Source of the DNA: Teichococcus vastitatis
Lineage (GTDB): Bacteria; Pseudomonadota; Alphaproteobacteria; Acetobacterales; Acetobacteraceae
Reading direction: 5' to 3'
Assembly: GCF_003604215.1 (NCBI RefSeq)
Contig: NZ_QXGS01000001.1
Span: 620,001 to 684,000, forward strand
Length of the DNA: 64,000 nt
The notes beneath the pieces are model-generated. The model did no database searches. It was not told the DNA's origin and saw only the letters and a list, made by a program, of their open reading frames with translations. Below, piece by piece: positions 54,977-64,000 of the stretch (its first letter is position 1; each line of letters begins with the position of its first letter). The position numbers and the translations under genes were made by a program.

Positions 54977-56347
54977 ATGGAAATGAGGATGATGCGAGCG
55001 ATCGCTCCCCAGGCTCGCGGCGCCGCCGCCATGCTTTCTGCCCCCCTGGCCACGCTGCTGCTGGCCGACCCTGCCCTGGCGCAGGACGCCGCGGCGGCCC
55101 CGGATACGGGGGATACCGCGTGGATGCTGACCAGCACCGCCCTGGTGCTGATGATGACCATCCCCGGCTTGGCGCTGTTCTATGCCGGCATGGTGCGCAA
55201 GAAGAACGTGCTCGCCACCCTGATGCAGTCCTTCTTCCTGGCGGCGCTGGCCAGCGTCATCTGGATGGTGGCGGGCTACAGCCTGGCCTTCGGCGAGGGC
55301 GGCGCCTATGTCGGCGACCTGTCGAAGATGTTCCTGTCCGGCGTGGCGGAGAACTGGGCGGCCCCGTTCACGCTAGGCAGCGGCGACGCGGCGGTGGCCT
55401 TCACCATCCCAGAAACCGTGTTCGTCATGTTCCAGATGACCTTTGCCATCATCACCCCGGCACTGGCCACCGGCGCCTGGGCGGACCGGATCAAGTTCTC
55501 CGCGCTGGTGGTGTTCACCATCTTCTGGTCGCTGCTGGTCTACAGCCCGGTGGCCCATTGGGTGTGGCATCCGAATGGCTGGATCTTCGCCCTGGGCGCG
55601 CTGGATTTCGCCGGCGGCACGGTGGTGCACATCAATGCCGGCGTGGCGGGCCTGGTGGGCGCGGTGATGCTGGGCAAGCGCACCGGCCTCGGCCATGACA
55701 ACATGGCGCCCTACAACCTGGCCTTCGCCGTGATCGGCGCCGCCCTGCTGTGGGTCGGCTGGTTCGGCTTCAATGCCGGCTCGGCCGGCGCCGCGGGCGG
55801 GCGCGCCGGCATGGCCATGCTGGTGACGCAGGTGGCCGGCGCCGCCGGCGTGCTCGCCTGGGTGTTCGCCGAGTGGATCATCAAAGGCAAGCCGTCCGTG
55901 CTGGGCGCCATCTCCGGCGCCGTGGCCGGCTTGGTCGCTATCACCCCAGCCGCCGGCTTCGTGCTGCCCTTCCCCGCGCTGGTCATCGGCCTGATCGCCG
56001 GCCTGTCCGGCTTTTGGGGCGCCACGGCGCTGAAGCACTGGTGCGGCTATGATGACAGCCTGGATGCCTTCGGCGTGCACGGCGTCTGCGGCATCGCCGG
56101 CGCCCTGCTGACCGGCATCTTCGCCTATGGCCCGCTGTCGGCCACGCCGGCCGCCCCGGATGGCATCGCCGGCTCCTTCGCGCAGTTCATGCTGCAGGTC
56201 TATGCCGTGGCCGCGACCTTCGCCTTCACCGCCATCGCGACCTTCATCATCCTGAAGGTCATCGACCTAGTGATGGGGCTGCGCGTCACCGAGGAGGAGG
56301 AGCGCGAGGGCCTCGACGTTTCGCTGCACGGCGAGCGACTGGGCTGA
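54977..56347 (+). CDS. amtB: AmtB ammonium transporter
   Basis: A 456-residue ammonium channel with a cleavable signal (about 1-35, ending DPALAQ) followed by 11 helices. The twin histidines of the pore are His218 (GTVVHINAG) and His368 (FGVHGVCG). TIPGLALFYAGMVRKKNVL and FNAGSAGAAGG are standard. ATG 54977 (MEMRMMRA) is used; alternative ATGs at 54983 and 54989 lie close by. It is regulated by GlnK and forms an operon with it from a sigma-54 promoter. Confidence 0.95.
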   Translation: MEMRMMRAIAPQARGAAAMLSAPLATLLLADPALAQDAAAAPDTGDTAWMLTSTALVLMMTIPGLALFYAGMVRKKNVLATLMQSFFLAALASVIWMVAGYSLAFGEGGAYVGDLSKMFLSGVAENWAAPFTLGSGDAAVAFTIPETVFVMFQMTFAIITPALATGAWADRIKFSALVVFTIFWSLLVYSPVAHWVWHPNGWIFALGALDFAGGTVVHINAGVAGLVGAVMLGKRTGLGHDNMAPYNLAFAVIGAALLWVGWFGFNAGSAGAAGGRAGMAMLVTQVAGAAGVLAWVFAEWIIKGKPSVLGAISGAVAGLVAITPAAGFVLPFPALVIGLIAGLSGFWGATALKHWCGYDDSLDAFGVHGVCGIAGALLTGIFAYGPLSATPAAPDGIAGSFAQFMLQVYAVAATFAFTAIATFIILKVIDLVMGLRVTEEEEREGLDVSLHGERLG

Positions 56348-56374
56348 GCGTCCGTCCCATCCGGGGAGCATGAG

Positions 56375-56405
56375 GGCGTCGCGGCGAGGGCCGCGGCGCC
56401 TTTTC
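56375..56405 (+). terminator. terminator of glnK-amtB
   Basis: An 11-bp stem (GGCGTCGCGGC/GCCGCGGCGCC, with one T-G pair) and 4-base loop is directly followed by TTTT (56401-56404), 28 bases after the amtB stop. A good rho-independent terminator. Confidence 0.75.
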
Positions 56406-56478
56406 CGTTTGCGGCGCAACTGCCGGTTCGCTTCACCATTACCGGAATGTTTCGATTGGGTGGTGACAGGAGCGATCC

Positions 56479-57852
56479 ATGGCAACCGCAGCAACCGCCG
56501 GGGCGGAGCCCCGGCTGCAGCGCCGCATCGGCCTGGGCCTGCTGATGATGTATGGACTCGGCTCCATGCTGGGGGCCGGCATCTATGGGCTGGTGGGCGA
56601 GGCGGCACGGCTGATGGGCAGCGCCATCTGGCTGGCCTTTCTGGTCAGCATGGTGGCCGCGCTGCTCACTGGGCTGTCCTATGCCACCATCGCCTCCCGC
56701 TACCCGCGCGCCGGCGGCGCCTGCTACGTCACGCAGCGGGCCTACCGCTCGCCGCTGCTGGGCTACCTCGTGGGGCTGGCGGTGGCCTGTTCGGGCCTGA
56801 CCTCCATCGCCACCCAGGCCAATGTGGTGGCGCGCAACCTGCAGGCCGCCTTCGGCTGGCAAGGGGTGCCGGTGGCGCTGCTGGCCGCCGGCTTTCTGCT
56901 GCTGCTGGCCGGCATTCTGTTGCGCGGCATCCGTGAATCGCTGTGGCTGAATGCAGTCTGCACCGTGGTGGAGGCCTTCGGGTTGGTCCTGGTGATCGCG
57001 GTCGGCATCCCTTACTGGGGCAGTGCGAGCCTGCTGGAATGGCCCGATGGGCCGGCCGGCGGCACCGAGGCGGCCGGCACGACCCTGCTGGTGTTCCAGG
57101 GCGCGGTGCTGACCTTCTTCTCCTTTATCGGCTTCGAGGACACGCTGAACCTGTCCGAGGAGGTGAAGAACCCCGAGCGCACCATGCCGGCCGGCCTGAT
57201 CCTGGCCATGGTGACCGCCACGGTGATCTACATGGCGATCTGCGTCACCGCCGTGTCGGTGGTGCCCTGGCGGGACCTGGCCGCCGCGCCGGCCCCGCTG
57301 GCGGAGGTGGTGCGCCGCGCGGCGCCGTGGTTTCCGCCCCTGGGCTTCATCGGCATCACCATCTTCGCCGTCGCCAACACCGCGCTGGTGAACTACGTGA
57401 TGGCATCGCGCCTGCTCTACGGCATGGCGCGGCAGGGGCTGCTGCCGGAAGCCTTCGGGCGGGTGCATCCCAGCCGCCATACCCCCCATGTCGCCATCGG
57501 CGCGCTGTTCGTGATCGTGCTGGCCCTGGCCATGCTGGGCAACATCGCCGCGCTGGCCAGCGCCACCGTGCTGCTGCTGTTGTTCGTGTTCACCCTGGTC
57601 AACGGCGCGCTGATCGTGCTGAAGCGCCGCCCGGGCGAGCCGCGCGGCGCGTTCGAGGTGCCGGTGGTGGTTCCGGCGCTCGGCATGCTGGTCTGCCTGG
57701 CGCTGATCGTGGTGCGCACCACCAGCGGCGGCGCCACAGCGCCGATGATCGCGGGCGGCCTGCTGCTGGCGATCCTGGTGCTCTATGCCGCCACCGCCCG
57801 GGGCCGGCAGGCGGAGATTGACCGCTTCGCGGCGGGCGACGTGCCGTCCTGA
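56479..57852 (+). CDS. APC-family amino-acid permease
   Basis: A 457-residue transporter with 12 helices of the APC superfamily. IGLGLLMMYGLGSMLGAGIY is the conserved first-helix GxG region; YPRAGGACYVTQRAY and SFIGFEDTLNLSEEVKNPER are standard. The second half is well conserved to NPVVV-like VPVVVPALGML. Substrate may be an amino acid or amine; no adjacent catabolic genes. ACAGGAGCG precedes the ATG. Follows amtB but after a terminator, so it is probably a separate unit. Confidence 0.88.
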   Translation: MATAATAGAEPRLQRRIGLGLLMMYGLGSMLGAGIYGLVGEAARLMGSAIWLAFLVSMVAALLTGLSYATIASRYPRAGGACYVTQRAYRSPLLGYLVGLAVACSGLTSIATQANVVARNLQAAFGWQGVPVALLAAGFLLLLAGILLRGIRESLWLNAVCTVVEAFGLVLVIAVGIPYWGSASLLEWPDGPAGGTEAAGTTLLVFQGAVLTFFSFIGFEDTLNLSEEVKNPERTMPAGLILAMVTATVIYMAICVTAVSVVPWRDLAAAPAPLAEVVRRAAPWFPPLGFIGITIFAVANTALVNYVMASRLLYGMARQGLLPEAFGRVHPSRHTPHVAIGALFVIVLALAMLGNIAALASATVLLLLFVFTLVNGALIVLKRRPGEPRGAFEVPVVVPALGMLVCLALIVVRTTSGGATAPMIAGGLLLAILVLYAATARGRQAEIDRFAAGDVPS

Positions 57853-57873
57853 GCCCACCTGGTATCGCGGAAC

Positions 57874-58338
57874 TCAGCCGAGCCGCTTGAGATTGCCGGA
57901 CACGGCGCGCTGCACCGGCTTCAGCGATTGTTCCGCCATGTTCAGCGCGTCGGCACCCAACTGAGTCCAGAAACGCGTCGCCCGCAGGCCGGCGCCGCCC
58001 ATCCACTCGGCCTGGGCGGTGGCCCAGCCGGCCGGGCCGCCCGTGGCGCCCTGTCGCAGCAGGGACTGCTGCGCCGCCGCCTCCTGGAAGCCGTACTCCA
58101 TCGCCCGCTGCATCAGCTGCGCGCCGCCCTGCCACAGCGCCGCCTGGGCCGCGGTGAAGGCCAGCATCTTCTCCGGCACCATGCGGCCATATTCCAGCAC
58201 CGTCGCATGGCCGCCCCGCAGCCCCGCCTGCTCGGCCGATAGCCGGGCCGTAGCAACCTGCCGGGCCGAGTCCAGCATGTTCACCACGTTTCCGGCGTGC
58301 CGCATCATCCGGGCGCCGGCATTGCTGGACTGCACCAT
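57874..58338 (-). CDS. phasin-family protein
   Basis: A 154-residue phasin (PHA-granule-associated) protein. It is mostly helical and Ala/Gln/Met-rich, with ATVLEYGRMVPEKMLAFT and AQAALWQGGAQLMQRAME typical of the phasin_2 domain. AAAGGAAC precedes the ATG 58338. It suggests that the organism stores polyhydroxyalkanoate, though phaC and other pha genes are not in the window. Possible alternative: a general stress-associated protein. Confidence 0.75.
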   Translation of the reverse strand: MVQSSNAGARMMRHAGNVVNMLDSARQVATARLSAEQAGLRGGHATVLEYGRMVPEKMLAFTAAQAALWQGGAQLMQRAMEYGFQEAAAQQSLLRQGATGGPAGWATAQAEWMGGAGLRATRFWTQLGADALNMAEQSLKPVQRAVSGNLKRLG

Positions 58339-58403
58339 GGGTTGTTCCTTTGGAAAGCGGCGGCCCGGATCGGGTCCGACCGGGCGGCAGGATGTCGGGA
58401 GGA

Positions 58404-58913
58404 TCAGGGATCGCGCAACTGCGGATTGTCGAACACCGGCCGCCGGTAGGCCGCGAGCGCCTGGTCCAGGGCCTGGGCCAGATCCGCTTTCTCCTCGTCC
58501 GACAGGAAGCGGCCGATCATCACCCGGCGTTCCCGCTGCACCAGCGTCAGGCCGTGCCGCTCGGAAAGCTCGACCCGCACCCAGTAAGGGTCGAGTGTCG
58601 CCTCCCCCTGCCGGCGGCGCCCGTCGCGCCAGCGCACGCTGAGGTGCGAGGGAGTGATCGAGATCACTTCCCGCGACCGGCCGGACCAGCGGTGGTGCAG
58701 CACCACGGCGCCCAGCACCAGCGCCGATTCGACGCCGAGAAACGGCACCACCGGCCAGGCACCTAGCACCACGAACAGGATGCTGCCCAGGATCGGCCAG
58801 CCGACGCACAGCACGGCCAGCACCACCAGCGCCATCGGCCGCAGCGAGCGGGACGGGGTGCTGACAGCCTGGAACAGCAGCGGCTCTGGGCCGGGTTCGG
58901 ATGTTGCGGACAT
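58404..58913 (-). CDS. DUF2244 family membrane protein
   Basis: A 169-residue protein with two membrane helices (about 28-48 and 48-72) and a C-terminal soluble domain. SRSLRPMALVVLAVLCVGWP, FLGVESALVLGAVVLHHR and VRVELSERHGLTLVQRERRV and FLSDEEKADLAQALDQALA are DUF2244 marks, a family seen mainly in alphaproteobacteria. It is divergent from nth with a 65-base gap; in many alphaproteobacterial genomes these genes lie close together. Function unknown. Confidence 0.82.
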   Translation of the reverse strand: MSATSEPGPEPLLFQAVSTPSRSLRPMALVVLAVLCVGWPILGSILFVVLGAWPVVPFLGVESALVLGAVVLHHRWSGRSREVISITPSHLSVRWRDGRRRQGEATLDPYWVRVELSERHGLTLVQRERRVMIGRFLSDEEKADLAQALDQALAAYRRPVFDNPQLRDP

Positions 58914-58978
58914 TGCCGGGCAACATAGGTTGTCCGGACGTGCTGCGTAGTGGCGCGACCCCTCACGATTCACGGCCC

Positions 58979-59815
58979 ATGAAACGACCTTCCAAGACCC
59001 CCCCTCCGCCCATGCCGGCTCCAGCGCTGCCCGGCGCCATCCCGCGGCCGCCCCAGCTGGAACCGGATGGCACCCGGGCGGCGGCCCTGCGCCGGCCGCG
59101 CGGCGCCAAGCGCCCGCTGCACGGCACCGCCGAGGCACCACGGCGCGCCCGCCGCATGTCCGCCGCCCAGGCGGAACGCTTCGTCCGCGCGCTGGCCGAG
59201 GCCAATCCGGCGCCGAAAACCGAGCTGGCCTTCTCCTCGCCCTACACGCTGCTGGTGGCGGTGGCGCTGTCCGCCCAGGCCACCGACGTGTCCGTCAACA
59301 AGGCCACGGCGACGCTGTTCCGCGAAGCCGATACCCCGGCGGCCATGGTGGCGCTGGGGGAGGAAGGGCTGGCGCGCCACATCCGCTCGATTGGGCTGTG
59401 GAAGGGCAAGGCCAGGAACGTGATCGCCCTGTCGCGGCAATTGCTGGACCAGCATGGCGGCGAGGTGCCGGCCGACCGCGAGGCGCTGGAGGCGCTGCCG
59501 GGAGTGGGCCGCAAAACCGCCAATGTGGTGCTGAACGTGGCCTTCGGGGCCGAGGCGATGGCGGTGGACACGCACATCTTCCGCCTCGGCAACCGCACCG
59601 GCTTGGCGCCGGGCAAAACCCCGCGCGAGGTGGAGGAGGGGCTGATGCGCCGCGTCCCGCCCGACCTGCTGCGCGACGCGCATCACTGGCTGATCCTGCA
59701 TGGCCGCTACATCTGCAAGGCGCGAATGCCGGAATGTTGGCACTGCGTGGCGCGCGAGGCCTGCAACTATGGCGACAAAGTGCTGTGGCCGCCCGCCAAG
59801 TCGCCGGCGAAATGA
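58979..59815 (+). CDS. nth: endonuclease III
   Basis: A 278-residue DNA glycosylase/AP lyase that removes oxidised pyrimidines. The helix-hairpin-helix LEALPGVGRKTANVV contains catalytic Lys179; catalytic Asp197 is in AVDTHIFRLGNR. The [4Fe-4S] cluster is C-x6-C-x2-C-x5-C (Cys246, 253, 256, 262). The conserved domain starts near residue 60 (MSAAQAERFVRALAE); the 59 residues before it are Pro/Arg-rich. If translation begins at the internal ATG 59156 the protein would be 219 residues, the usual length. The longer start at 58979 is used but is uncertain. Confidence 0.93.
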   Translation: MKRPSKTPPPPMPAPALPGAIPRPPQLEPDGTRAAALRRPRGAKRPLHGTAEAPRRARRMSAAQAERFVRALAEANPAPKTELAFSSPYTLLVAVALSAQATDVSVNKATATLFREADTPAAMVALGEEGLARHIRSIGLWKGKARNVIALSRQLLDQHGGEVPADREALEALPGVGRKTANVVLNVAFGAEAMAVDTHIFRLGNRTGLAPGKTPREVEEGLMRRVPPDLLRDAHHWLILHGRYICKARMPECWHCVAREACNYGDKVLWPPAKSPAK

Positions 59816-59948
59816 CGCGACGCACAAGAACGCCCGCCTTTTCGCTTCCGGTGCGGGCGCCGACGTGCCACATCCCTGCGGCCCCCGCACATCGGCCCCG
59901 GTGCCTGCGCGGTTGCGACCCCGCCTCCACAACCCTTATGTGACGGCC

Positions 59949-60476
59949 ATGACCCGGCTCATTCGCAATCTGATCCTGATCGGCATCCCCATCGCGACGA
60001 TGGTGTCCGTCGTTTTGCCCGGCGGCGCCGTGGCCCAGCAGCGTCCGCAGGCGCTCGGCACCTTCGCCGACTGGACGGCGGCGGCCATGGGCCAAGGCTC
60101 GCAGAAGATCTGCTACGCCTTTACCCGCGCCAGCAAGACCGATGGAGCCGGCAACCGCCAGAACGTCATCCTGACGGTCACGCACCGGCCGCAAGGGCGC
60201 GACCAGGTGGCGCTGCAATCCGGCTACACCTATGTGCGCAATGCCGAGGTTGAAATCGGCGTCGGCGGCACCGACCTAGAATTCTATCCGGCGCAGGACA
60301 ACGCGTACGCGCGCGAAGGCACCCGCGCCGTGGCCGCGTTCAAATCGGGCGCCAACGCGGTGGCCAGGGGCACCGGACCGCAGGGCCGCGGCACCGCCAC
60401 CGACACGTTTTCCCTCTCGGGCTTCACCGCCGCCTATGAAGCCATCAGCAAGGAGTGCCCGGCCGCCCGCCGGTGA
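59949..60476 (+). CDS. invasion-associated locus B (IalB) family protein
   Basis: A 175-residue secreted protein. Signal peptide about 1-30 (LIRNLILIGIPIATMVSVVL..., ending AVAQ). The mature part has FADWTAAAMGQGSQKICYAFT and GYTYVRNAEVEIGVGG, typical of the IalB/DUF1176 group of alphaproteobacteria, including a Cys near residue 56 and one near the end (KECPAARR), possibly a disulfide. Named after a Bartonella invasion gene, but most homologues occur in free-living bacteria and the role is unknown. It is six bases from rlmN. Confidence 0.82.
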   Translation: MTRLIRNLILIGIPIATMVSVVLPGGAVAQQRPQALGTFADWTAAAMGQGSQKICYAFTRASKTDGAGNRQNVILTVTHRPQGRDQVALQSGYTYVRNAEVEIGVGGTDLEFYPAQDNAYAREGTRAVAAFKSGANAVARGTGPQGRGTATDTFSLSGFTAAYEAISKECPAARR

Positions 60477-60482
60477 CCCATC

Positions 60483-61697
60483 ATGAGCATTTCCGTTGCC
60501 CCGACGCCTGACCTGACCGAAGCCGAACGCGCCCGCATCCTGGCCAAGTCGGCCTTGTTCGCGCCGCCCGCGGCCACGCTGCCGGATGGCCGGCGCGACC
60601 TGGTCGGCCTGTCGCGCGAGGAGCTGGCGGCGGAGATGGTGGCGATCGGCGAGAAGCCGTTCCGCGCCAAGCAGCTCTGGCACTGGATCTATCACCAAGG
60701 CGCCACCGATTTCGCGGCGATGTCCACCATCGCCCGCCCGATGCAGCAGAAGTTGGCGGAGCGCTTCGTGGTGGGCCGTCCCGGCGTGGACACCGAGCAG
60801 ACCAGCGAGGACGGCACCCGCAAGTTCCTGTTCGCCTTCCGCGACGGGCAGAAGGTCGAGACCGTCTACATCCCCGACCAGCAGGAGGACCGTGGCGCTG
60901 TCTGCATCTCGACGCAGGTGGGCTGCACGCTGAGCTGCAAGTTCTGCCACACCGGCACGCAGAAGCTGGTGCGCAATCTCGGCGCCGCCGAGATCGTCGG
61001 CCAGTTCATGGCGGCGCGCGACAGCTATGGCGAATGGCCGAGCCCGACCGACGGCACGCCGCGCCTGCTCTCCACCATCGTCATCATGGGCATGGGCGAG
61101 CCGCTCTATAACTACGAGAACACCGCCAAGGCGATGCGGATCATCATGGATGGCGAGGGCATCGGCCTGTCGCGCCGCCGCATCACCCTGTCCACCTCCG
61201 GCGTGGTGCCGATGATGGACAAGTGCGGCGAGGAATTGGGCGTCGGCCTCGCCGTGTCCCTGCACGCGGTGCGCAACGACATCCGCGACGAGATCGTGCC
61301 GCTGAATCGCAAATACCCGATCGAGGAGCTGATGGCGGCCTGCCGCCGTTACCCCGGCGCCTCCAACGCCCGCCGCATCACCTTCGAATATGTAATGCTG
61401 AAGGGCGTGAACGATTCGGAAGCCGATGCGCGGGAGCTGGTGCGGCTGCTCAAGGGCATCCCGGCCAAGGTGAACCTGATCCCGTTCAATCCCTGGCCCG
61501 GCAGCCCCTACGAGACTTCCTCGGGCAACGCCATCCACCGCTTTGCCAAGGTTGTATCGGATGCCGGCTATTCCTCGCCCATCCGCACGCCGCGCGGGCG
61601 CGACATCCTGGCCGCCTGCGGCCAGCTGAAAACCGAGAGCGAGCGCAAGCGGGCCACCCGCCCCATCCCGGACGCCAACAAGGTCGACGCCGCGTGA
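60483..61697 (+). CDS. rlmN: RlmN, dual-specificity 23S rRNA/tRNA m2A methyltransferase
   Basis: A 404-residue radical SAM enzyme that methylates C2 of adenosine 2503 in 23S rRNA and adenosine 37 in some tRNAs. The cluster motif is C-x3-C-x2-C (Cys148, 152, 155) in [12 protein letters not shown]. Cys379 near the C-terminus (ILAACGQL) is the methyl-carrying Cys, and Cys141 in VCISTQ is the second mechanistic Cys. The start region has [17 protein letters not shown], and [10 protein letters not shown] and [11 protein letters not shown] are standard. The MFS gene overlaps its stop by four bases. Confidence 0.96.
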   Translation: MSISVAPTPDLTEAERARILAKSALFAPPAATLPDGRRDLVGLSREELAAEMVAIGEKPFRAKQLWHWIYHQGATDFAAMSTIARPMQQKLAERFVVGRPGVDTEQTSEDGTRKFLFAFRDGQKVETVYIPDQQEDRGAVCISTQVGCTLSCKFCHTGTQKLVRNLGAAEIVGQFMAARDSYGEWPSPTDGTPRLLSTIVIMGMGEPLYNYENTAKAMRIIMDGEGIGLSRRRITLSTSGVVPMMDKCGEELGVGLAVSLHAVRNDIRDEIVPLNRKYPIEELMAACRRYPGASNARRITFEYVMLKGVNDSEADARELVRLLKGIPAKVNLIPFNPWPGSPYETSSGNAIHRFAKVVSDAGYSSPIRTPRGRDILAACGQLKTESERKRATRPIPDANKVDAA

Positions 61698-62941
61698 GCC
61701 CGCGCGGCGAGGCGGCGGACGCGGTGACGGTCAACCCGGCGCCGCCCGGCCCCTTGCCATCCGGCAACCTCGCCATCCTGCCCCTGCTGGCGGCGGCCGC
61801 CTTTGCCACCGGCTGCGGCATGCGGTTGCTCGACCCGCTGCTGCCGCTGGTGGCGCGCGACCTGCACAGCAGCGTGGCGGAAGTGGCGGTGCTGATCACC
61901 GCCTTCGCCCTGCCCTACGGGTTCTGTCAGGTGCTGCTGGGGCCGCTGGGCGACCGCTTCGGCAAGCTGCGCGTGCTGACCATCGGGCTCGTGACCTATG
62001 GCCTGGCCATGGCGGCCTGCGCCATGGCCGGCTCGCTCGGGCAGATGATCGCGCTGCGCGCCACAACCGGAGCGGCGGGCGGCGCCATCATCCCGCTCGC
62101 CCTGGCCTGGATCGGCGACAATGTCCCCTACCAGGAACGGCAGGCCACGATCAGCCGCTTCATGACCGGCATGGTGATGGCGCAGCTGCTCACCGGCCCC
62201 GTCTCGGGCAGCATCGGCCAGGCCTTCGGCTGGCGCTCGGTGTTTCTGGTCACCGCCACGGTGGCCCTGCTGACGGCGGTGGCCATCGCCGGCACACTGG
62301 GAACGCGGCTGTGGCGCGGGCAGCCGGCCAAGGCCGGGCGCTTCGGCTTCACGCGCTATGCCGAGCTGCTGCGCCGCCGCCCAGCCCGCCTGTTGCTGCT
62401 CACCGCGTTTCTGGACGGGCTGCTGCTGTTCGGCGGCGCTTTTCCGTTCATCGGCTCCTACCTGATCCAGGACTTCCACCTGGAACCCTGGCAGGCCGGG
62501 CTGGTGGTGGCCGGCTTCGGCCTCGGTGCCCTGGCCTATACCCGCACCGCCCGGCGCCTGCTGGACTGGCTGGGCGAGATGCGCCTGATGCTGGCCGGAG
62601 GATTGCTGCTGTCGGTCGCCCTCGCCGCGCTGGCCCTGGCGCCGGTATGGCCGATGGTGGCGGTGTTGCAGGCCCTGATCGGCCTGTTTTTCTTCGGTTT
62701 CCACGGCGTGCTGCAGGCCCGCAGCACCGAGGCCCTGCCGGAAGCCCGCGCCACCGCCGTGTCCGCCTTCGCCATGGCCCTGTTCCTGGGCCAGGGGATC
62801 GGCTCGATCGGTTTCGGCGTCCTGCTGCGGCATGGCGGCTACAGCGCAGGCTTCCTGACGGCCGCCATTCTGATGGCGGTGCTGACGCTGTGGGCCCGGC
62901 GCGTGCTGCCGCTGCCGGCCGCCGCCGCCAACACGGGCTGA
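61694..62941 (+). CDS. MFS transporter
   Basis: A 415-residue major facilitator with 12 helices. [21 protein letters not shown] is near the N-terminus; the motif A-like loop is [14 protein letters not shown], with [20 protein letters not shown] (helix 4) following. Likely a drug or metabolite exporter of the Bcr/ProP-like class, substrate unknown. The GTG at 61694 overlaps the rlmN stop by four bases (GTGA), so the two are coupled; a later GTG at 61724 is possible. Confidence 0.85.
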   Translation: MSPRGEAADAVTVNPAPPGPLPSGNLAILPLLAAAAFATGCGMRLLDPLLPLVARDLHSSVAEVAVLITAFALPYGFCQVLLGPLGDRFGKLRVLTIGLVTYGLAMAACAMAGSLGQMIALRATTGAAGGAIIPLALAWIGDNVPYQERQATISRFMTGMVMAQLLTGPVSGSIGQAFGWRSVFLVTATVALLTAVAIAGTLGTRLWRGQPAKAGRFGFTRYAELLRRRPARLLLLTAFLDGLLLFGGAFPFIGSYLIQDFHLEPWQAGLVVAGFGLGALAYTRTARRLLDWLGEMRLMLAGGLLLSVALAALALAPVWPMVAVLQALIGLFFFGFHGVLQARSTEALPEARATAVSAFAMALFLGQGIGSIGFGVLLRHGGYSAGFLTAAILMAVLTLWARRVLPLPAAAANTG

Positions 62942-63014
62942 GCGCTTCCCCTCTTCCCATGCCTCTCGCCATGGCCAACTATGCTCCGGGAGAACATCCG
63001 GGGAGAGAACAGCC

Positions 63015-64000
63015 ATGGCCAAGTTCGGGCTCAGCCAGGCCGTGCGACGGGTCGAGGACCCACGACTTCTGAAAGGCAATGGCCGCTACACCGATGACAT
63101 CGCGGTGCCTGGCCAGCTGCATGCGGTGGTGCTGCGCAGTCCGCATGCCCATGCCCGCATTGCCTCGATCGACACCGCCGACGCCGCCGCCCTGCCCGGT
63201 GTGCATGCGGTGCTGACGGGCCAGGACTGGCTGGCCGATGGCCTGGGCGAGATCCCTTGCGCCATTCCGCTGAAGAACCGCGACGGCACGCCGCGCGCCG
63301 ACACGCCGCGCTACGGGCTGGCGGTGGACAAGGTGCGCCACGTCGGTGACGGCGTCGCCCTGATCGTGGCCGACAGCGTGCAGGCGGCACGCGACGCCGC
63401 CGAGCAGGTGATGGTGGATTATGACGTCCTCCCCGCCTGCACCGACCTGGCCACCGCCACCGAGTCGGGCCAGCCGCAGATCTGGGACAAGGCGCCGCGC
63501 AACATCTGCTTCGACTGGGCCACCGGGGACCAAGCCGCCACGGACGCGCTGTTCGCCCAGGCGGCGCACGTCACCAAGCTGACGGTGGTGAACAACCGCA
63601 TCATCGTGAACAGCATGGAAGGCCGCGCCGCCCTGGCGGAATACGACCCCGCCACCGAGCGCTTCACGCTGCATGCCGGCACCCAGGGTTCCTGGCTGGT
63701 GAAGGACATCCTGGCGAATTCGGTGTTCCACCTGCCACCGGAGAAGTTCCGCGTCATCACCCCCGATGTCGGCGGCGGCTTCGGCATGAAGCTCTACATG
63801 TACGCCGAATACGCGCTCTGCTGCTGGGCGGCGCGCAAGCTCGGGCGGCCGGTGAAATGGGCCTCGGAGCGGATGGAGGCCTTCCAGTCCGACACCCAGG
63901 GCCGCGCCAACCTGACCGAAGGCGAGCTGGCGCTGGACAAGAACGGCAAGTTCCTGGCGCTGCGGACCAAGAACTACGCCGACATGGGCGGCTATCTCTC
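63015..64000 (+). CDS. CoxL/CutL-type molybdenum hydroxylase large subunit (partial, 3' end outside window)
   Basis: The first 328 codons of an aerobic carbon monoxide dehydrogenase/xanthine-dehydrogenase-family large subunit. VRRVEDPRLLKGNGRYTDDI is the classic start; LHAVVLRSPHAHARIASID, HVGDGVALIVAD and NSMEGRAALAEYDP follow, then the molybdopterin-contact TPDVGGGFGMK and VKWASERMEAFQSD. The ATG at 63015 has GGGAGAGAA upstream. No CoxM or CoxS subunits precede it, so they may lie downstream or be absent. Active-site residues that separate CO dehydrogenase from other hydroxylases (the CSFR-type loop) are beyond the window. Confidence 0.9.
   Translation, partial: MAKFGLSQAVRRVEDPRLLKGNGRYTDDIAVPGQLHAVVLRSPHAHARIASIDTADAAALPGVHAVLTGQDWLADGLGEIPCAIPLKNRDGTPRADTPRYGLAVDKVRHVGDGVALIVADSVQAARDAAEQVMVDYDVLPACTDLATATESGQPQIWDKAPRNICFDWATGDQAATDALFAQAAHVTKLTVVNNRIIVNSMEGRAALAEYDPATERFTLHAGTQGSWLVKDILANSVFHLPPEKFRVITPDVGGGFGMKLYMYAEYALCCWAARKLGRPVKWASERMEAFQSDTQGRANLTEGELALDKNGKFLALRTKNYADMGGYL

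Overview
The window is about 64 kb of very GC-rich (roughly 70 percent G+C by eye), densely coded bacterial chromosome. The gene content points to an alphaproteobacterium, most likely the Rhodospirillales/Acetobacteraceae (Roseomonas-like) branch. It includes a complete SUF operon led by an Rrf2 regulator, a DUF2244 protein, an IalB-family protein, a phasin, the urtABCDE/ure supercluster and YqgE. This placement is inferred from gene families, not from a search. No rRNA, tRNA, CRISPR array, insertion sequence, prophage or replication origin was seen. No gene-free stretch reaches 300 bases; the longest gaps are about 207 bases.

Layout. 1-4.9 kb: tail of a DEAD-box helicase, glutaryl-CoA dehydrogenase, a small membrane protein, an RNA uracil methyltransferase and an exported metallo-beta-lactamase-fold hydrolase. 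4.9-11.6 kb (minus strand): the SUF Fe-S operon, rrf2-sufB-sufC-sufD-sufS-sufU-sufT-sufA. 11.7-17.2 kb: Nudix hydrolase, peroxiredoxin, YqgE, an altronate/galactarate-dehydratase-type enzyme, an aldo/keto reductase and an exported DUF1264 protein. 17.4-18.7 kb: a clearly decayed hexuronate-type MFS transporter with two stops and two frameshifts. 18.7-24.1 kb (minus): urea ABC transporter urtA-B-C-D-E. 24.3-33.6 kb (plus, divergent): a permease-like hybrid histidine kinase, its LuxR/NarL-type response regulator, then ureD-A-B-C-E-F-G. 33.6-37.0 kb (minus): IlvD/Edd dehydratase, SDR and FAH-family hydrolase, probably a non-phosphorylative sugar-acid route. 37.2-47.3 kb: cold-shock protein, MFS and MATE exporters, an asparaginase-like protein, DUF1028, a YjbH-type outer-membrane protein, thioredoxin, a PQQ-type sugar dehydrogenase and a spore-photoproduct-lyase-like radical SAM pair. 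47.4-50.4 kb: tctCBA tripartite carboxylate transporter. 50.6-53.0 kb: a five-repeat exported protein coupled to an EF-hand protein. 53.1-64 kb: UbiH-type hydroxylase, glnK-amtB, amino-acid permease, phasin, DUF2244, endonuclease III, IalB, rlmN, MFS, and the start of a CoxL-type molybdenum hydroxylase.

The most notable system is the nitrogen/urea block. Urea uptake (urt) and hydrolysis (ure) flank a two-component system whose sensor carries a complete NCS1 permease-like domain and an eight-cysteine module ahead of kinase and receiver domains. The response regulator overlaps ureD, so sensing and degradation are translationally linked. The divergent urt/kinase gap holds a perfect 7-2-7 palindrome, the geometry used by NarL-type regulators. 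Independently, glnK-amtB has a GCAC-N7-GTGC NtrC-like site and a good sigma-54 promoter match. The window therefore appears to contain two nitrogen circuits, one general (NtrC/PII/AmtB) and one dedicated to urea or a related compound.
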